Assembly: GCF_004123905.1 (NCBI RefSeq) | Contig: NZ_MZXW01000053.1 | Coordinates: 372,001 to 436,000, forward strand | DNA: 64,000 nt | Direction: 5' to 3' | Origin: Bradyrhizobium betae | GTDB taxonomy: Bacteria; Pseudomonadota; Alphaproteobacteria; Rhizobiales; Xanthobacteraceae | Shown here: positions 26,096-35,950 of the stretch, one piece after another | How the letters are laid out: the number at the start of each line of letters is the position of its first letter | Numbering within the stretch: the stretch's first letter is position 1 | Made by a program: the position numbers and the translations under genes | Notes under the pieces: generated by a model | What the model was told of the DNA's origin: nothing | Databases searched by the model: none | The model's input: only the letters and a program-made list of their open reading frames with translations

Positions 26096-27394
26096 CTAGT
26101 CGGGCGAAGGCGCCGCCTGGTCCGTGCGTCCATCGAGCAGCGGGCCAAACCATTCCCATCTCTCGCCGGTGAAGCGCATCATCTGGAGCTGCTCGATCGG
26201 ATGAAAGTCCGTTGGCGATGTCTTTATCCTGATGCCGGGAATGTAGCCTTCGATTTCGAGATCGAGATCGGTGGCCACGCGCATGATTCTCTCGTGCGTC
26301 AGATCATCGCCGCAGCGCCTGATCACCTCCACGAGCGCACCCGACATGTTGAAGGCCACCAGCGGTCCGCTCTCCGACCGATCCGCTTCCGGATAGTATT
26401 TGGCCATGAACGCGCGAAAGTGCTGCATGCCCGGGTGGCTGTCCCACTGCGGATCAGTCACGTCCATCTGATACCCGGCGCTGAGAATCCCCTTTGCGTT
26501 GTGCAGCCCGGCGGGTCTCAGCACCGCGCCGACCGAGACCGAGATGTTCGTCACGATGTGGACGGGATGCCAGTCCAGCTCGGCGAGCTTCCTGATCGAC
26601 TGGGCTGCGAATTTTGGCGTGGCGACGTCGATGAATATGTCGGGTGCGGCAGTCCTGATCGCGACGATTTGTGACTCGATCGTGGGTTCGCTGACCTCAT
26701 ATGGCAGGCTTGCCACCACCATTTGCTCGTACTTGTCCTGCAGAATGTCCTTCAACCCCAGCAGATAGTCGCGCCCGAAATCGTCGTTCTGGTGGAGAAT
26801 GCCGATCCTGGCATCTGGATGGTGCCGCAGAATATAGTCTGCATAGATGCGTGCCTCGGTTCGGTAGCTCGGTTGCCAGCCGATGGTCCAGGGAAAGTGC
26901 TCGGGATCGGCCGAGTGCGACGCTCCGGTGATGACGAACAATTGCGGCACATGCCGGATGTTCATGTACCTCTGGATGGCGGCGTTGCTGACCGTGCCGA
27001 ATGGCGCGAAGATCGCGAGCACCTCGTCATACTCGACGAGCCGTCGCGCTTGCTCGACCGCTCGGGATGGACTGTAGGCGTCGTCATACGAGATGAAATT
27101 GATTTTCCGGCCGTTGATCCCGCCCTTGTCGTTGATCATGCGGAAATACGCACTCATCGTCTTGCCGATGATGCCGAAAGCCGACGCGGGGCCGCTGTAG
27201 GGCATGATGTTGCCGATCCGGATCTCGGTGTCGCTGGCGCCGGGATCGTACCGCGGCTCCGCAGACGCGTTGCCGGCTGCAAGCACGGCGCACGAGATGA
27301 CGAGCTTTCCCAAGCGCCACGCCTGGTGCGAAATCGAGTAGCTACCTCTGTCGGTGATCAAGCGATGCCTCCTTGGCGCTGCCGGTTTTCGCAC
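26096..27394 (-). CDS. LivJ-type periplasmic solute-binding protein (orphan)
   Basis: This 432-residue protein belongs to the Leu/Ile/Val/urea-binding family (type I periplasmic fold): IRIGNIMPYSGPASAFG at the start of lobe 1, GGINGRKINFISYDDAYSP, and IGILHQNDDFGRDY in lobe 2. The N-terminus carries a hydrophobic export signal (about 30-45). No permease or ATPase genes are nearby, so it either serves a distant ABC system or acts as a sensor protein. The first 25 residues are Arg-rich and the start may be internal. Confidence 0.87.
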   Translation of the reverse strand: MRKPAAPRRHRLITDRGSYSISHQAWRLGKLVISCAVLAAGNASAEPRYDPGASDTEIRIGNIMPYSGPASAFGIIGKTMSAYFRMINDKGGINGRKINFISYDDAYSPSRAVEQARRLVEYDEVLAIFAPFGTVSNAAIQRYMNIRHVPQLFVITGASHSADPEHFPWTIGWQPSYRTEARIYADYILRHHPDARIGILHQNDDFGRDYLLGLKDILQDKYEQMVVASLPYEVSEPTIESQIVAIRTAAPDIFIDVATPKFAAQSIRKLAELDWHPVHIVTNISVSVGAVLRPAGLHNAKGILSAGYQMDVTDPQWDSHPGMQHFRAFMAKYYPEADRSESGPLVAFNMSGALVEVIRRCGDDLTHERIMRVATDLDLEIEGYIPGIRIKTSPTDFHPIEQLQMMRFTGERWEWFGPLLDGRTDQAAPSPD

Positions 27395-27678
27395 TTGCCA
27401 GACCGTGACGACGCGTCACTTGGCCGCGCCCTGCTCGTGGCGCGCCGGATCAGCGCATGCGGCAGTCGGCGTCGCGACTATAGCGCGGACGGCGCCGTGG
27501 GCTCGCTTACGGATGCTGAAGAACTGTTAAGTTTCGCAGTTGCCAGCCCGGCTAGCCGGATCGATGTGATCGATCTTGCTTCGAAGCCCGCAGGGTGCGC
27601 CGCATGGCGCGGTCGCACTCCCGGATTGCGGACACCGTCATCTTGGGAGGACGCATGATGCTCGATTGTGGTGTCGCG

Positions 27679-27921
27679 TCAGCGATGCCAGTTATGATTG
27701 TGAAAATGGCCCATGGGGAATACGGGCGCGGCGCCACCGGGCCGCTCGAGGCCCATCCGCCCGGCGGGCGTCAGGGCGCCGCCATTCAGCACGTCGCGAT
27801 CGGGGTACATCGATGCAAAGGCTGCCGGCTCCTGGTCGGCGTAAGACCAGGCGGCGGATGCGGACGATATCGTTGCCGTCGAGAGTAGCGCCGCAGCGAT
27901 TAGAATTTTGAATACACTCAT
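27679..27921 (-). CDS. Small exported protein with His-rich tail
   Basis: This 80-residue protein starts at ATG 27921 with a signal peptide (KILIAAALLSTATI, cleavage after ASA) and ends HFHNHNWHR. Its mature part has no Cys and carries AFASMYPDRDVLNGGALTP, a pattern seen in short exported rhizobial proteins of unknown function. The His-rich tail could bind metal, but this is a guess. It is isolated, with about 250 bp on either side. Confidence 0.6.
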   Translation of the reverse strand: MSVFKILIAAALLSTATISSASAAWSYADQEPAAFASMYPDRDVLNGGALTPAGRMGLERPGGAAPVFPMGHFHNHNWHR

Positions 27922-28171
27922 AGCGATTCTCCATTGCTTGCTCCGTGCGGAGAGTCGCTTGGCGAAGATCGCTGCTCGGCTGGTGGCGTTTCCGAAAATT
28001 GTTTTGATGAAGGGTATGTAGGTCTTCGGGGCGCTAATTCCCGTCGAATCTGCATCACTCTTGCGGGAAGAGTCTGTCACCGTTGTCAGAATTCTCGCGC
28101 GATTGTGGGTGGCCAAACGCGTCCGATGTCCGTTTCTGGAGGCGCATAGTTTAAACTTGAGGAGTGTGAGA

Positions 28172-28453
28172 ATGAGATCATTTGCTGTTGTTTGCATCGT
28201 CGCCTGCGTTGCGCTCTCGGGGACTGCGTCTGCCCATGGCGGCATGGGATCGCATATGTCGATGGCGAGTGGCGGTGCGCTCGGCACGAGTGCCGCCGCG
28301 CCGGGAACGAACTCGCTGGGCACCGCGCTTTCGTCGTCGGATGGCGGCGGTCACGCGACGAAGGGGCCGTTGCTCGGCTCGGACCCGACCATCGACAAGG
28401 ACGACGCCCGGCTCGAGAAGATGCTGGAAGGATCGATCTGCCGCGGCTGCTGA
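28172..28453 (+). CDS. Small exported protein upstream of STAND copy 2
   Basis: This 93-residue protein starts at ATG 28172 with a GAGGAG ribosome site and has a signal peptide (VVCIVACVALSG, cleavage near SAHG). The mature part is Gly/Ser/Met-rich and ends in LEKMLEGSICRGC, with two C-terminal Cys. It lies 85 bp upstream of the STAND gene on the same strand and may share its transcript. The family is not recognised. Confidence 0.62.
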   Translation: MRSFAVVCIVACVALSGTASAHGGMGSHMSMASGGALGTSAAAPGTNSLGTALSSSDGGGHATKGPLLGSDPTIDKDDARLEKMLEGSICRGC

Positions 28454-28538
28454 ACCGCGCGCATTACGACACGGGGGGCGGCCGCGCCGTCCGGCGACCT
28501 GTGTCTTTCGAAAGGGTTGGTGGTAAGCTGGATAGAAA

Positions 28539-31418
28539 ATGGTGAAACCGCTTGGGGCTGTCCCGATGATGGCTGAGACAGGCCAGCGTCCCGTCTACAC
28601 TTGCGCGGAATGGGAGATCGATCTTGTCGGACGCGAATTGCGCTCGATGGGAGAGCTCGTTCCTTTGGGGGGGCGTGCCTTTGAGATTCTTGCGGAATTG
28701 GTTCAAGCGGAGGGCCAGCTCGTCACCAAGAACGACCTGACGGAGCGGGTCTGGCGGGGCGTCTTTGTCGAGGAGAGTGCACTTCGCGTGCATATCGCGG
28801 CGATCCGGAAGGCCCTTGGTCCTGACCGCGACATGCTGTCGACCAGTGTTGGCCGAGGCTATCGTTTGCTGGGAGCGTGGCGCGTCCAGCATCTGGACAC
28901 CCCGCTACAATCTGCCGCTACCGGGTTGCCGCCGTCGATCAACATTCCCAGCGCATCATTCGATCTCATCGGCCGGACCGCCGCTATCGCACATTTGTGG
29001 CGGCTGCTGTCGGCCTATCGCGCGGTGACCCTGGTCGGGCCCGGCGGGATCGGAAAGACGGCGCTGGCGCTGGAGGCTGCCAGAACGCCGCCGACCAGCT
29101 TCGCGGCGGATCGATTGCTGGTCGAACTGGCTTCGCTGTCCGATCCCAAGCTCGTCTGCTCGGTGATCGCCAGCGTGCTTGGCACCAAGCTCGAGGGCGA
29201 GGAGATATCGCCTGATTCCATCGCACGCGCGATCGGCCCTCGGCCGTTGTTGCTCATCCTCGACAATTGCGAACATGTCATCGATGCCGTGGCGCAGGTG
29301 GCCGAGCTGATCGTCAGCCGCTGTTCCGGGACGATCATTGTCGCGACAAGCCGGGAGGCGCTACGCATCGAGGGGGAGCATGTCTACCGCGTGCCTCCTC
29401 TGGGTGTGCCGCCTGAAGCATGGCACGAGCCCGCCGGCGCGTCTGCTTACAGCGCAGTGGAATTGTTCACGCGCAGAGCGAAGGCACTGGGTTCGAGCTT
29501 CGCGCCCGACGAGGAAAATATCGGCGCCATCGCCGCCATCTGCCGGCGGCTCGACGGCATTCCGCTTGCGATCGAGTTTGCGGCTGCGCGCGCGGTCATG
29601 CTCAGCCCACCGAAGATCGCGGCACTTCTCGATGACAGGTTCAAGTTTCTGACGACCGGCCGGCGCACGGCTTTGCCGAGGCAGCAAACGCTGCGTGCAA
29701 CGCTCGACTGGAGCTATGACCTGTTGCCGAACGACGAGGCCTGGCTTCTCCGGCAGCTCGGCGTATTCGCCGGCGAATTCCAGCTCGACGCCGTGATCGC
29801 GGTGGCCGGCGATGGCATCAGCGACGTCACCGGCCAGCTTGCCAGGCTGGTGGCAAAGTCGCTCGTTCTCGCGGACATTCGCGGCGAGAGCCCTCACTAT
29901 CGCCTGCTGGATACCACGCATGCCTATGCGTCGGAAAAGCTGCATGCCGGCGGCGAATATCCCGGCGCTGCTCGCCGCCAGGCGACGTATTACATTGGAT
30001 TCTTCGCCAGCGCCGAGGCCGATAGCGAAGTGAGGCCGCAGGCGGAGTGGCTCACCATCTATGGCCGGCACATCGACAACGTGCGAACGAGCCTTGATTG
30101 GGCCTTCTCGTCCGGCGGAGACCCGCAAGTCGGTGCGGCCTTGACGGCGGCTGCGGTCCCATTATGGGTGCAATTGTCGCTCCTCAGCGAATGCCGCGAG
30201 CGGACCGAACTCGCTTTGGCGCGCCTCGATCCGACGGCCGCGGACGCGCCGCGGCTTCGCATGCAGCTGTCGGCCGCACGCGGCTGGTCGTTGATGTACG
30301 GTGTCGGCAGGGCCCGCGAGGCCGGTCCCGCCTGGGCTGCAACCCTGCAGCTTGCCGAGCAGCTCGAGGACAGAGATTACCTGCTGCGCGCGCTCTGGGG
30401 ACTCTGCATCGATCAGTTCAACAATGGCGAATTCCGCAGGGCCCTCGAATTCGCGCATCGTTTCGCGGAGGTCGTGGCCGATTCCGGCAATTCCGTCGAC
30501 CGGATGATGGCAGACCGGCTCCTTGCAACCGCGCTGCACTATTTCGGCGACCAGCGGCAGGCGTATCATCATATCGGTCGAACCATGTCTCGCCTGTCGG
30601 ACCTCGCGGCGAAGCCGCAGGTTATCCGCTTCCGGTTCGACCTGCGGGCCTCGGCGCGCTACTTCCAGGCGCGGATCCTGTGGCTGCTTGGCCTCGCGGA
30701 CCAGGCATTGAGCGTCGTCGAGCACAACGTCGAGGAAGGCCGGACGAGTGGCCACGCTCTCACGTTCTGCAGCGTCCTCGGCCAGGGTGCTTGTCCGATT
30801 GCCTTTCTGGCCGGCGATCTCGATGCGGCCGGGCGCTATTGCACGATGCTGATCGAGCACACCGAACGCCACCCGATCCGTTTGTGGAATCTATGGGCGC
30901 GCGCCTTCAGGGGCCTGCTGATCGCGCGCCGCGGCGACCTCGCAACCGGATTGCCCCTGCTGCGCAAAGCACTCGAGCTCGCGGGCGAGGCGCGGTTCCT
31001 GCCGCGCTTCCTGCTTCCGCTCGGCGAACTTGCTGCATGTCTCGGACAAGCCGGCGAGGTGTCGCAAGCACTTGCGACCGCCGACGAGGCGCTCGCACGG
31101 TGTGAGGCGAGGGACGAGGGCTGGTATGTCGCCGAGCTCTGGCGCATCAAGGGCGAATTGCTGCTGCTTCCCGGAGAGCGCTGCTCGACGGCCGCTGCCG
31201 GGCAGGCCTTCGACCGGGCGTTCGAAGTGGCGCGGAGCCAGGGGGCATTGTTCTGGGAGCTGAGGACGGCGATCAGCGTGGCACGATTGGGGATGAGCGA
31301 GGGGCATGCGGCCGATGCACGCGATGTTCTCGCGTCCGTGTACGGCAAGTTCACCGAAGGTTTCGAGACGGCGGACCTTCGCGAGGTGCGTACAATGATG
31401 GCGAAGCTGGGATCCTAG
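28539..31418 (+). CDS. Winged-helix STAND ATPase-TPR regulator, copy 2
   Basis: This 959-residue paralogue has the same order: winged helix (about 20-112, VPLGGRAFEILAEL, VHIAAIRKALG), Walker A GPGGIGKT at 167-174, Walker B LLLILDNCEH at 237-246, ATSREALRI, the GxP-type RLDGIPLAIEFAA, the LRATLDWSYDLL arm and helical repeats to the end. The C-terminus carries YGKFTEGFETADLREVR, a motif also seen at the end of cyclase-associated TPR proteins. ATG 28539 lacks a strong ribosome site; an internal ATG at residue 10 or 11 is possible. Confidence 0.85.
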   Translation: MVKPLGAVPMMAETGQRPVYTCAEWEIDLVGRELRSMGELVPLGGRAFEILAELVQAEGQLVTKNDLTERVWRGVFVEESALRVHIAAIRKALGPDRDMLSTSVGRGYRLLGAWRVQHLDTPLQSAATGLPPSINIPSASFDLIGRTAAIAHLWRLLSAYRAVTLVGPGGIGKTALALEAARTPPTSFAADRLLVELASLSDPKLVCSVIASVLGTKLEGEEISPDSIARAIGPRPLLLILDNCEHVIDAVAQVAELIVSRCSGTIIVATSREALRIEGEHVYRVPPLGVPPEAWHEPAGASAYSAVELFTRRAKALGSSFAPDEENIGAIAAICRRLDGIPLAIEFAAARAVMLSPPKIAALLDDRFKFLTTGRRTALPRQQTLRATLDWSYDLLPNDEAWLLRQLGVFAGEFQLDAVIAVAGDGISDVTGQLARLVAKSLVLADIRGESPHYRLLDTTHAYASEKLHAGGEYPGAARRQATYYIGFFASAEADSEVRPQAEWLTIYGRHIDNVRTSLDWAFSSGGDPQVGAALTAAAVPLWVQLSLLSECRERTELALARLDPTAADAPRLRMQLSAARGWSLMYGVGRAREAGPAWAATLQLAEQLEDRDYLLRALWGLCIDQFNNGEFRRALEFAHRFAEVVADSGNSVDRMMADRLLATALHYFGDQRQAYHHIGRTMSRLSDLAAKPQVIRFRFDLRASARYFQARILWLLGLADQALSVVEHNVEEGRTSGHALTFCSVLGQGACPIAFLAGDLDAAGRYCTMLIEHTERHPIRLWNLWARAFRGLLIARRGDLATGLPLLRKALELAGEARFLPRFLLPLGELAACLGQAGEVSQALATADEALARCEARDEGWYVAELWRIKGELLLLPGERCSTAAAGQAFDRAFEVARSQGALFWELRTAISVARLGMSEGHAADARDVLASVYGKFTEGFETADLREVRTMMAKLGS

Positions 31419-31438
31419 GCAAGAGATGCCCCGGGGAG

Positions 31439-31467
31439 CGGCATCCGGTTCAATCGATCGGATGCCG
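31439..31467 (+). terminator. Candidate terminator hairpin after STAND copy 2
   Basis: A perfect 9-bp stem, 31439-31447 (CGGCATCCG) with 31459-31467, and an 11-nt loop lie 20 bp after the stop. There is no T run. It falls within the 245-bp gap between the convergent STAND copies 2 and 3. Confidence 0.4.
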
Positions 31468-31663
31468 GTGCGGCCTCGGCGAGCGCCGCATCCCCCGTGC
31501 TCTGGAACGTTCCGCAATTCGTCCGTGCCGCGGAGGCGGTTGCCGGCGCCGACGTCTCATTGCAGACCCAGCATGGACCGGCAGCCCGGACTCGTCGTTC
31601 GAGACTGCACCGCTCTATCGCGATTGCACGGCGGTCCGGGCAACGAGCGCAGCCCGGTGCCGG

Positions 31664-34588
31664 TCATCTGGCCGCAAGCGAGCACGAGCGTTGAGGGGTC
31701 AGCTCGGCAAGCAACTGCCCTGCCATCTTGAGGCCGCGCGTCTGGAATCCCTCGGTAAATTGCTGATAGACGGGCGCCAGCATATCGTGCGCTTCCTGGC
31801 GGCGACCCTGTCGCTGCCACAATCTCGCAAGCCCGACTGCCGCACGAAGCTCATAACCCAGTGCGCCCTGATGGCGAGCGAGGTCGAGCGCCTGCACGAG
31901 GCTCAGCTCCGCTTGCGAAAGATCCGGATTGCGCTGATGCATCAGCACTTCCGCTTTTGTGCGCAACATGTCGGGCATGTCCATCATGAAGTTGCAGTGC
32001 CGGGCCTGGGCAATCGCCTGGTCGATGGTGTCCAGGGCTTCGTCGCAATGATCTGCCGCCGCCAGGGCTTCGGCGAGGGGCGTGCGAAGGCCTGCCACCG
32101 CGCCGAAACTCCGGCTCTGCAACTTCTCGATCGCGCCTCTCAGCAGAGCAAGCCCGGTACCGATCTCGTTCCGGGCCAGCAGCGTAATCCCCTTCATGGC
32201 CTCACCGACCATCTGGAGGATGGCGAGGTTGTGCCCTCGCGCCTCCACGATGAACCTGTCGATATGTTCTTCGCAATCGTCCATGTCGCCATTCCAGAAG
32301 AAGACGTCGAACGCCCATGGCAGCGCTCTGCAGAACATGACCGGATGGTTCGCCGCGATGACGTCCGAGATGGCCCGGCGCACCATTTGCGTCGCCTGAT
32401 CGGGATGTCCCTGCAGCCAGAGGATGCGAGCAAACGTGATTTGAGCGCGTTTGGGATATTCGAGGGTGAGGCCGCTATGGATGTCCCCCTCCAGGCCCGG
32501 ATGCAGCATCGCCGCTTCGATGTATGAGCGAGAGGCAACAAACTTGCCAAGATACTGGCAGGAGATGCTGAGCAATACGCGCATGCGCGCCACCGCAGCG
32601 GAATCGTTGCCGGCGAGGGCAATGGCTTCGCCGCGTCTGGCGGTGCCCAACGCGTCATCATATTTACCGACGAACAATTGCAGCAGATGCAACTGGTCTA
32701 TCAAACGGATCTGCCCAGGTATGTCGCCGATCTTTTCGGTCAGTTCGAGCGCCCGGGAGAGGTGCTTTGCGCCTAGTTCATCCAGCTGTCCCGTGAGCAT
32801 CCGGGTGGCCCCCAGCGCAGTGTGAAGAACGAGGCCGTGCCGGATGCTTCCATTGGTTTCATCGAGTGCTTCGATGGCACGGGTGACCCAGAGCTCGCAT
32901 TCTGCCAGGAGCGACCGCTTGAAGAATAGCGGTATCGATGCTGCAGCGAGGGCCACGCCGGCTCTGCGGTCTCCCTGATCCGAGAAGCACCATGTCAATG
33001 CTGCGCGGACGTTGGCGAATTCGTCGGCGGCCATCGAAAGGTTCCGGTCGGATTCGCCGGTGATCTTTTCAAGAAGACCGAGAAAGTAGCCGGCGTGACG
33101 TCGCGAGATCGCGCTGGCGTCTCCGCTGGCGGCAAGTTTCTCCTGCGCGTAGGCCCGGGTCGAGTCTGCGAGGCGGTAGCGGGTCGGTTGCGAGCCGGTG
33201 TTCAGTGCAAGCATCGACTTGGCGACGAGGCCGTCGATGATCGCCAGGATCGTGTCGTCGTCCTCCGTGGCCGCGGCAACCGACCGGGCCGCATCCAGGG
33301 TCATGCTGCCGACGAACACCGACAGCCGGCCGAGAACCACGCGTTCCGGTTCGGATAGAAGATTGTAGCTCCATTCGATAGTTGCGCGCAGCGTCCGGTG
33401 CCGGGGCAGTGCGGTGCGTCGTCCCTCCCATAGCAGATTGAGGTGCTGGTCGAGGAGTTGCACCATCGCTCTCGCGCCGTATGTACCCACATGGCAGGCG
33501 GTGAGCTCGATGGCCAGCGGGATGCCGTCGAGCCGACGGCAGAGGTTGCCGACATCAGAGGCGTTCGCATCCGTCAGCGCGAACTCGCCGCCTCCCGCAG
33601 TCGCACGTTCCACGAAGAGTTTCACGGAGGGGTAGGCGATGGCGGTCGCGGCTTTCAGCGCGGCTTTCTCCGGCGGGCTCGGCAGGGGCGCGAGCCGGTA
33701 TGTGAACTCGCCTTCGACGCGCAGCAACTCACGGCTCGTGGCCACGATATGCAGCTCGGGTGCTGCCTGATGGAGCCGTTCGGCCAGCGCCGCCGCTGCT
33801 TCGATGACATGCTCGCAGCAGTCCAGAATGAGCAGCATGCGCTTGTCGCTCAGGAATGTCGCGAGGCCGCTCGTCGGATCGTTCGATCGCGCCAGCAGCC
33901 CGAATGAAGATGCGACGATCGCTGGCACCAGAGCGGCGTTGTCCGTCTCGCCGAGACCGACAAAGTGGACATGCCCGGCGAATTCCGCGAGCAGGGCATG
34001 GCCCGTGGACACGACAACCGTGGTCTTGCCGATGCCGCCCGGGCCGACCACCGTCACGAAACGTTGGGCTCTCAGTTTGTCCGAGATGTCCTGAATGGCT
34101 TGTTCACGCCCCACCATGTGCCGGGGATGCGCCGGCAAATTGTGGTGATAGGTCGGATTGATCGGTGCAGATTGCCTCTGGTCCGGGCGCGAGACCGCAG
34201 CGACGAAGCAATAGCCCTGCCCGGAGACCGTGCTCAGGTATCTGGCGCCGCCGTTGCCGTCTCCGAGTATCTTGCGGAGTGCGGCGATATGGACGCGCAG
34301 GCTGTTGTCCTCGACATCGGCGCCAGGCCACGTCTTGGCTATCAGGTCCGTCTTGCTGACGACGTTGCCGGCCTGCCGGACCAGTGCGAGCAGGATCTCG
34401 AATGCCCGGCCCGACAGTTGGAGCGGGCTCCCGTCTCTTTCAATCCGCCGCTGCGAGGCGTCGAGGCGAAACGGCCCGAAGACGAAGATCTCGCGGGCGG
34501 ACTCGTCTTGGGCGGAGTGGCCGACTGCGGCCATCATGTTGTTGCTTTGCCAGCGGGGGGTCATTTCGTGGACATCAACCCGGCACAC
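31664..34588 (-). CDS. Winged-helix STAND ATPase-TPR regulator, copy 3
   Basis: A 974-residue paralogue: winged helix (about 35-132, LQLSGRAFEILLALV, VHIAALRKILGD), Walker A GPGGIGKT at 182-189, Walker B MLLILDCCEH at 251-260, ATSRELLRV, RLDGIPLAIEL, LRATIEWSYNLL and C-terminal helical repeats ending VYQQFTEGFQTRGL. The first codon of the long frame is GTG 34588; ATG 34564 is an alternative. In the Walker B region a Cys replaces the Asn of the other two copies (LDCCEH versus LDNCEH). The SDR gene lies 132 bp upstream on the same strand. Confidence 0.84.
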   Translation of the reverse strand: MCRVDVHEMTPRWQSNNMMAAVGHSAQDESAREIFVFGPFRLDASQRRIERDGSPLQLSGRAFEILLALVRQAGNVVSKTDLIAKTWPGADVEDNSLRVHIAALRKILGDGNGGARYLSTVSGQGYCFVAAVSRPDQRQSAPINPTYHHNLPAHPRHMVGREQAIQDISDKLRAQRFVTVVGPGGIGKTTVVVSTGHALLAEFAGHVHFVGLGETDNAALVPAIVASSFGLLARSNDPTSGLATFLSDKRMLLILDCCEHVIEAAAALAERLHQAAPELHIVATSRELLRVEGEFTYRLAPLPSPPEKAALKAATAIAYPSVKLFVERATAGGGEFALTDANASDVGNLCRRLDGIPLAIELTACHVGTYGARAMVQLLDQHLNLLWEGRRTALPRHRTLRATIEWSYNLLSEPERVVLGRLSVFVGSMTLDAARSVAAATEDDDTILAIIDGLVAKSMLALNTGSQPTRYRLADSTRAYAQEKLAASGDASAISRRHAGYFLGLLEKITGESDRNLSMAADEFANVRAALTWCFSDQGDRRAGVALAAASIPLFFKRSLLAECELWVTRAIEALDETNGSIRHGLVLHTALGATRMLTGQLDELGAKHLSRALELTEKIGDIPGQIRLIDQLHLLQLFVGKYDDALGTARRGEAIALAGNDSAAVARMRVLLSISCQYLGKFVASRSYIEAAMLHPGLEGDIHSGLTLEYPKRAQITFARILWLQGHPDQATQMVRRAISDVIAANHPVMFCRALPWAFDVFFWNGDMDDCEEHIDRFIVEARGHNLAILQMVGEAMKGITLLARNEIGTGLALLRGAIEKLQSRSFGAVAGLRTPLAEALAAADHCDEALDTIDQAIAQARHCNFMMDMPDMLRTKAEVLMHQRNPDLSQAELSLVQALDLARHQGALGYELRAAVGLARLWQRQGRRQEAHDMLAPVYQQFTEGFQTRGLKMAGQLLAELTPQRSCSLAAR

Positions 34589-34720
34589 AATTCGTCACGT
34601 TCCATGACCTGGAAGCACACCAAGACGTGTGAACGTAGTGGCCCTTCACAGGTAACATCCGGCAGTTTCAGGGTAAAGCGTTGCGGCCTATCACTTTCGT
34701 CTGGGGCTCCGAAGAGCGTG

Positions 34721-35593
34721 CTATCCGATGAAGGCGGGCTTGAGGATGTCTTCCAGTCCGATCCGGCGGAGCAGTTCCGTACGGACGCTGTCGGCGACGG
34801 CGTCGACGGCTGCAGCTCCGTCGTCGTCCGGACCGAAATGAACGCGCAGCGGACGCTGTCCGAACGGCAAATCGACGACATCGGCTATGGCGGCCGCGAC
34901 GTCCTGCGGCGTTCGATCCTTCGCCGGAAGCTGTGCAAGTGCCGATAGCGCGATTTCGCTCAAATCGGCCGTCGGACCATCCGCGTATTCCTCGGCCCGA
35001 ACAGTGTCCAGCGGCCGGCCGGAGCGAATGTAGTGGCCGGGCCCGAGCGCGCTGGGAACGACGATGGTCGTCTCGACGCCCCAGCGCGCGAGTTCGCCGG
35101 CATAGCCGAGCGCCAGCGCATCCAGCGCGGCCTTTGACGAAGCATACGCCCCCAGGAAAGGAACCGAGCCGCCACGCGCGCTGCTCGACGAGACCCATAT
35201 CAGCAGGCCCTGGCCTTGCTTGCGCAACTGCGGCAATGCGGCCCGATTGAGCCTTTGCGCACTCAGCACGTTGGTGTCGTAGAGCTCGGCCAGCTGGTCC
35301 GGCGTAAAGGCCTCCGCCGGTCCGTAGAGGACCTGTCGCGCATTGTGCACGATCACGTCGAGGCGGTTGTTCTCCGCGACGATGGCGTCGATGGCTGAGT
35401 TCACTGAGGCTTCCGAGGAGACGTCGAACGCAATGGTTCGGAGTCCAGTACCGGCCTCCTCGACACCGTGCTCGTCGTGGCCATCGATGTCCCGCATTGA
35501 AACGTAGACGGTGTGGCCGGCCTGCACCAATGTCCTGCAGGTTCTTCGTCCGATGCTGTTTGCAGCTCCTGTGACGATGATCACTTTGCTCAT
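34721..35593 (-). CDS. Short-chain dehydrogenase/reductase
   Basis: This 290-residue SDR begins at ATG 35593. It has the Gly-rich nucleotide motif TGAANSIG (about 8-15, a variant of TGxxxGxG), an NNRLDVIVHNA core, a catalytic Ser in WVSSSSARGG and Tyr/Lys in AYASSKAA (YxxxK). Cofactor preference is unclear. The C-terminal 80 residues form a separate substrate-covering segment. It is the gene upstream of STAND copy 3 on the same strand; a functional link is possible. Confidence 0.88.
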   Translation of the reverse strand: MSKVIIVTGAANSIGRRTCRTLVQAGHTVYVSMRDIDGHDEHGVEEAGTGLRTIAFDVSSEASVNSAIDAIVAENNRLDVIVHNARQVLYGPAEAFTPDQLAELYDTNVLSAQRLNRAALPQLRKQGQGLLIWVSSSSARGGSVPFLGAYASSKAALDALALGYAGELARWGVETTIVVPSALGPGHYIRSGRPLDTVRAEEYADGPTADLSEIALSALAQLPAKDRTPQDVAAAIADVVDLPFGQRPLRVHFGPDDDGAAAVDAVADSVRTELLRRIGLEDILKPAFIG

Positions 35594-35950
35594 TCGATCC
35601 CCAATCGCCTTCCAGCTTCCGCAAGGACGCCAGCGCCGTCGCGACCCGTTCATCGTTCGGCGATCGACCGCTGGCCTTGCGCGAAGAGCATCTGACATAG
35701 GCCCCGGCACCAGACGGGTCTTTCGAGCCCGGCGGATGTTTTTCAGATCGCACGAAATTTTTCCAGAAAGCCCGAAACGGATCCGGAGCAGTCTCCCTCA
35801 CGGACCGGACCACGTCCGTGCCTTCGCGAAAATGACGGTGGGTTTCAGAAGATCGGGCCGGTGGCCGGCGGCTACAACGAAATTGAGCCGCTCGACAGAA
35901 CGGGGCGTGTGGCCGGTCGTGGGCCGGTTCATACGTTGCAAGGAGAAGCG
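35594..35950. other. Intergenic region between SDR and dps locus
   Basis: About 350 bp without a supported gene. It separates the leftward SDR from rightward genes, so divergent promoters should be here; none is obvious by eye. Long open frames are Arg/Ser-rich shadows. Confidence 0.4.

Noticed and set aside
22400..34588. STAND trio as an antiphage (Avs-like) defence system
   Set aside because: Each protein has an N-terminal OmpR-type DNA-binding domain rather than a toxic effector, which fits transcription control better.
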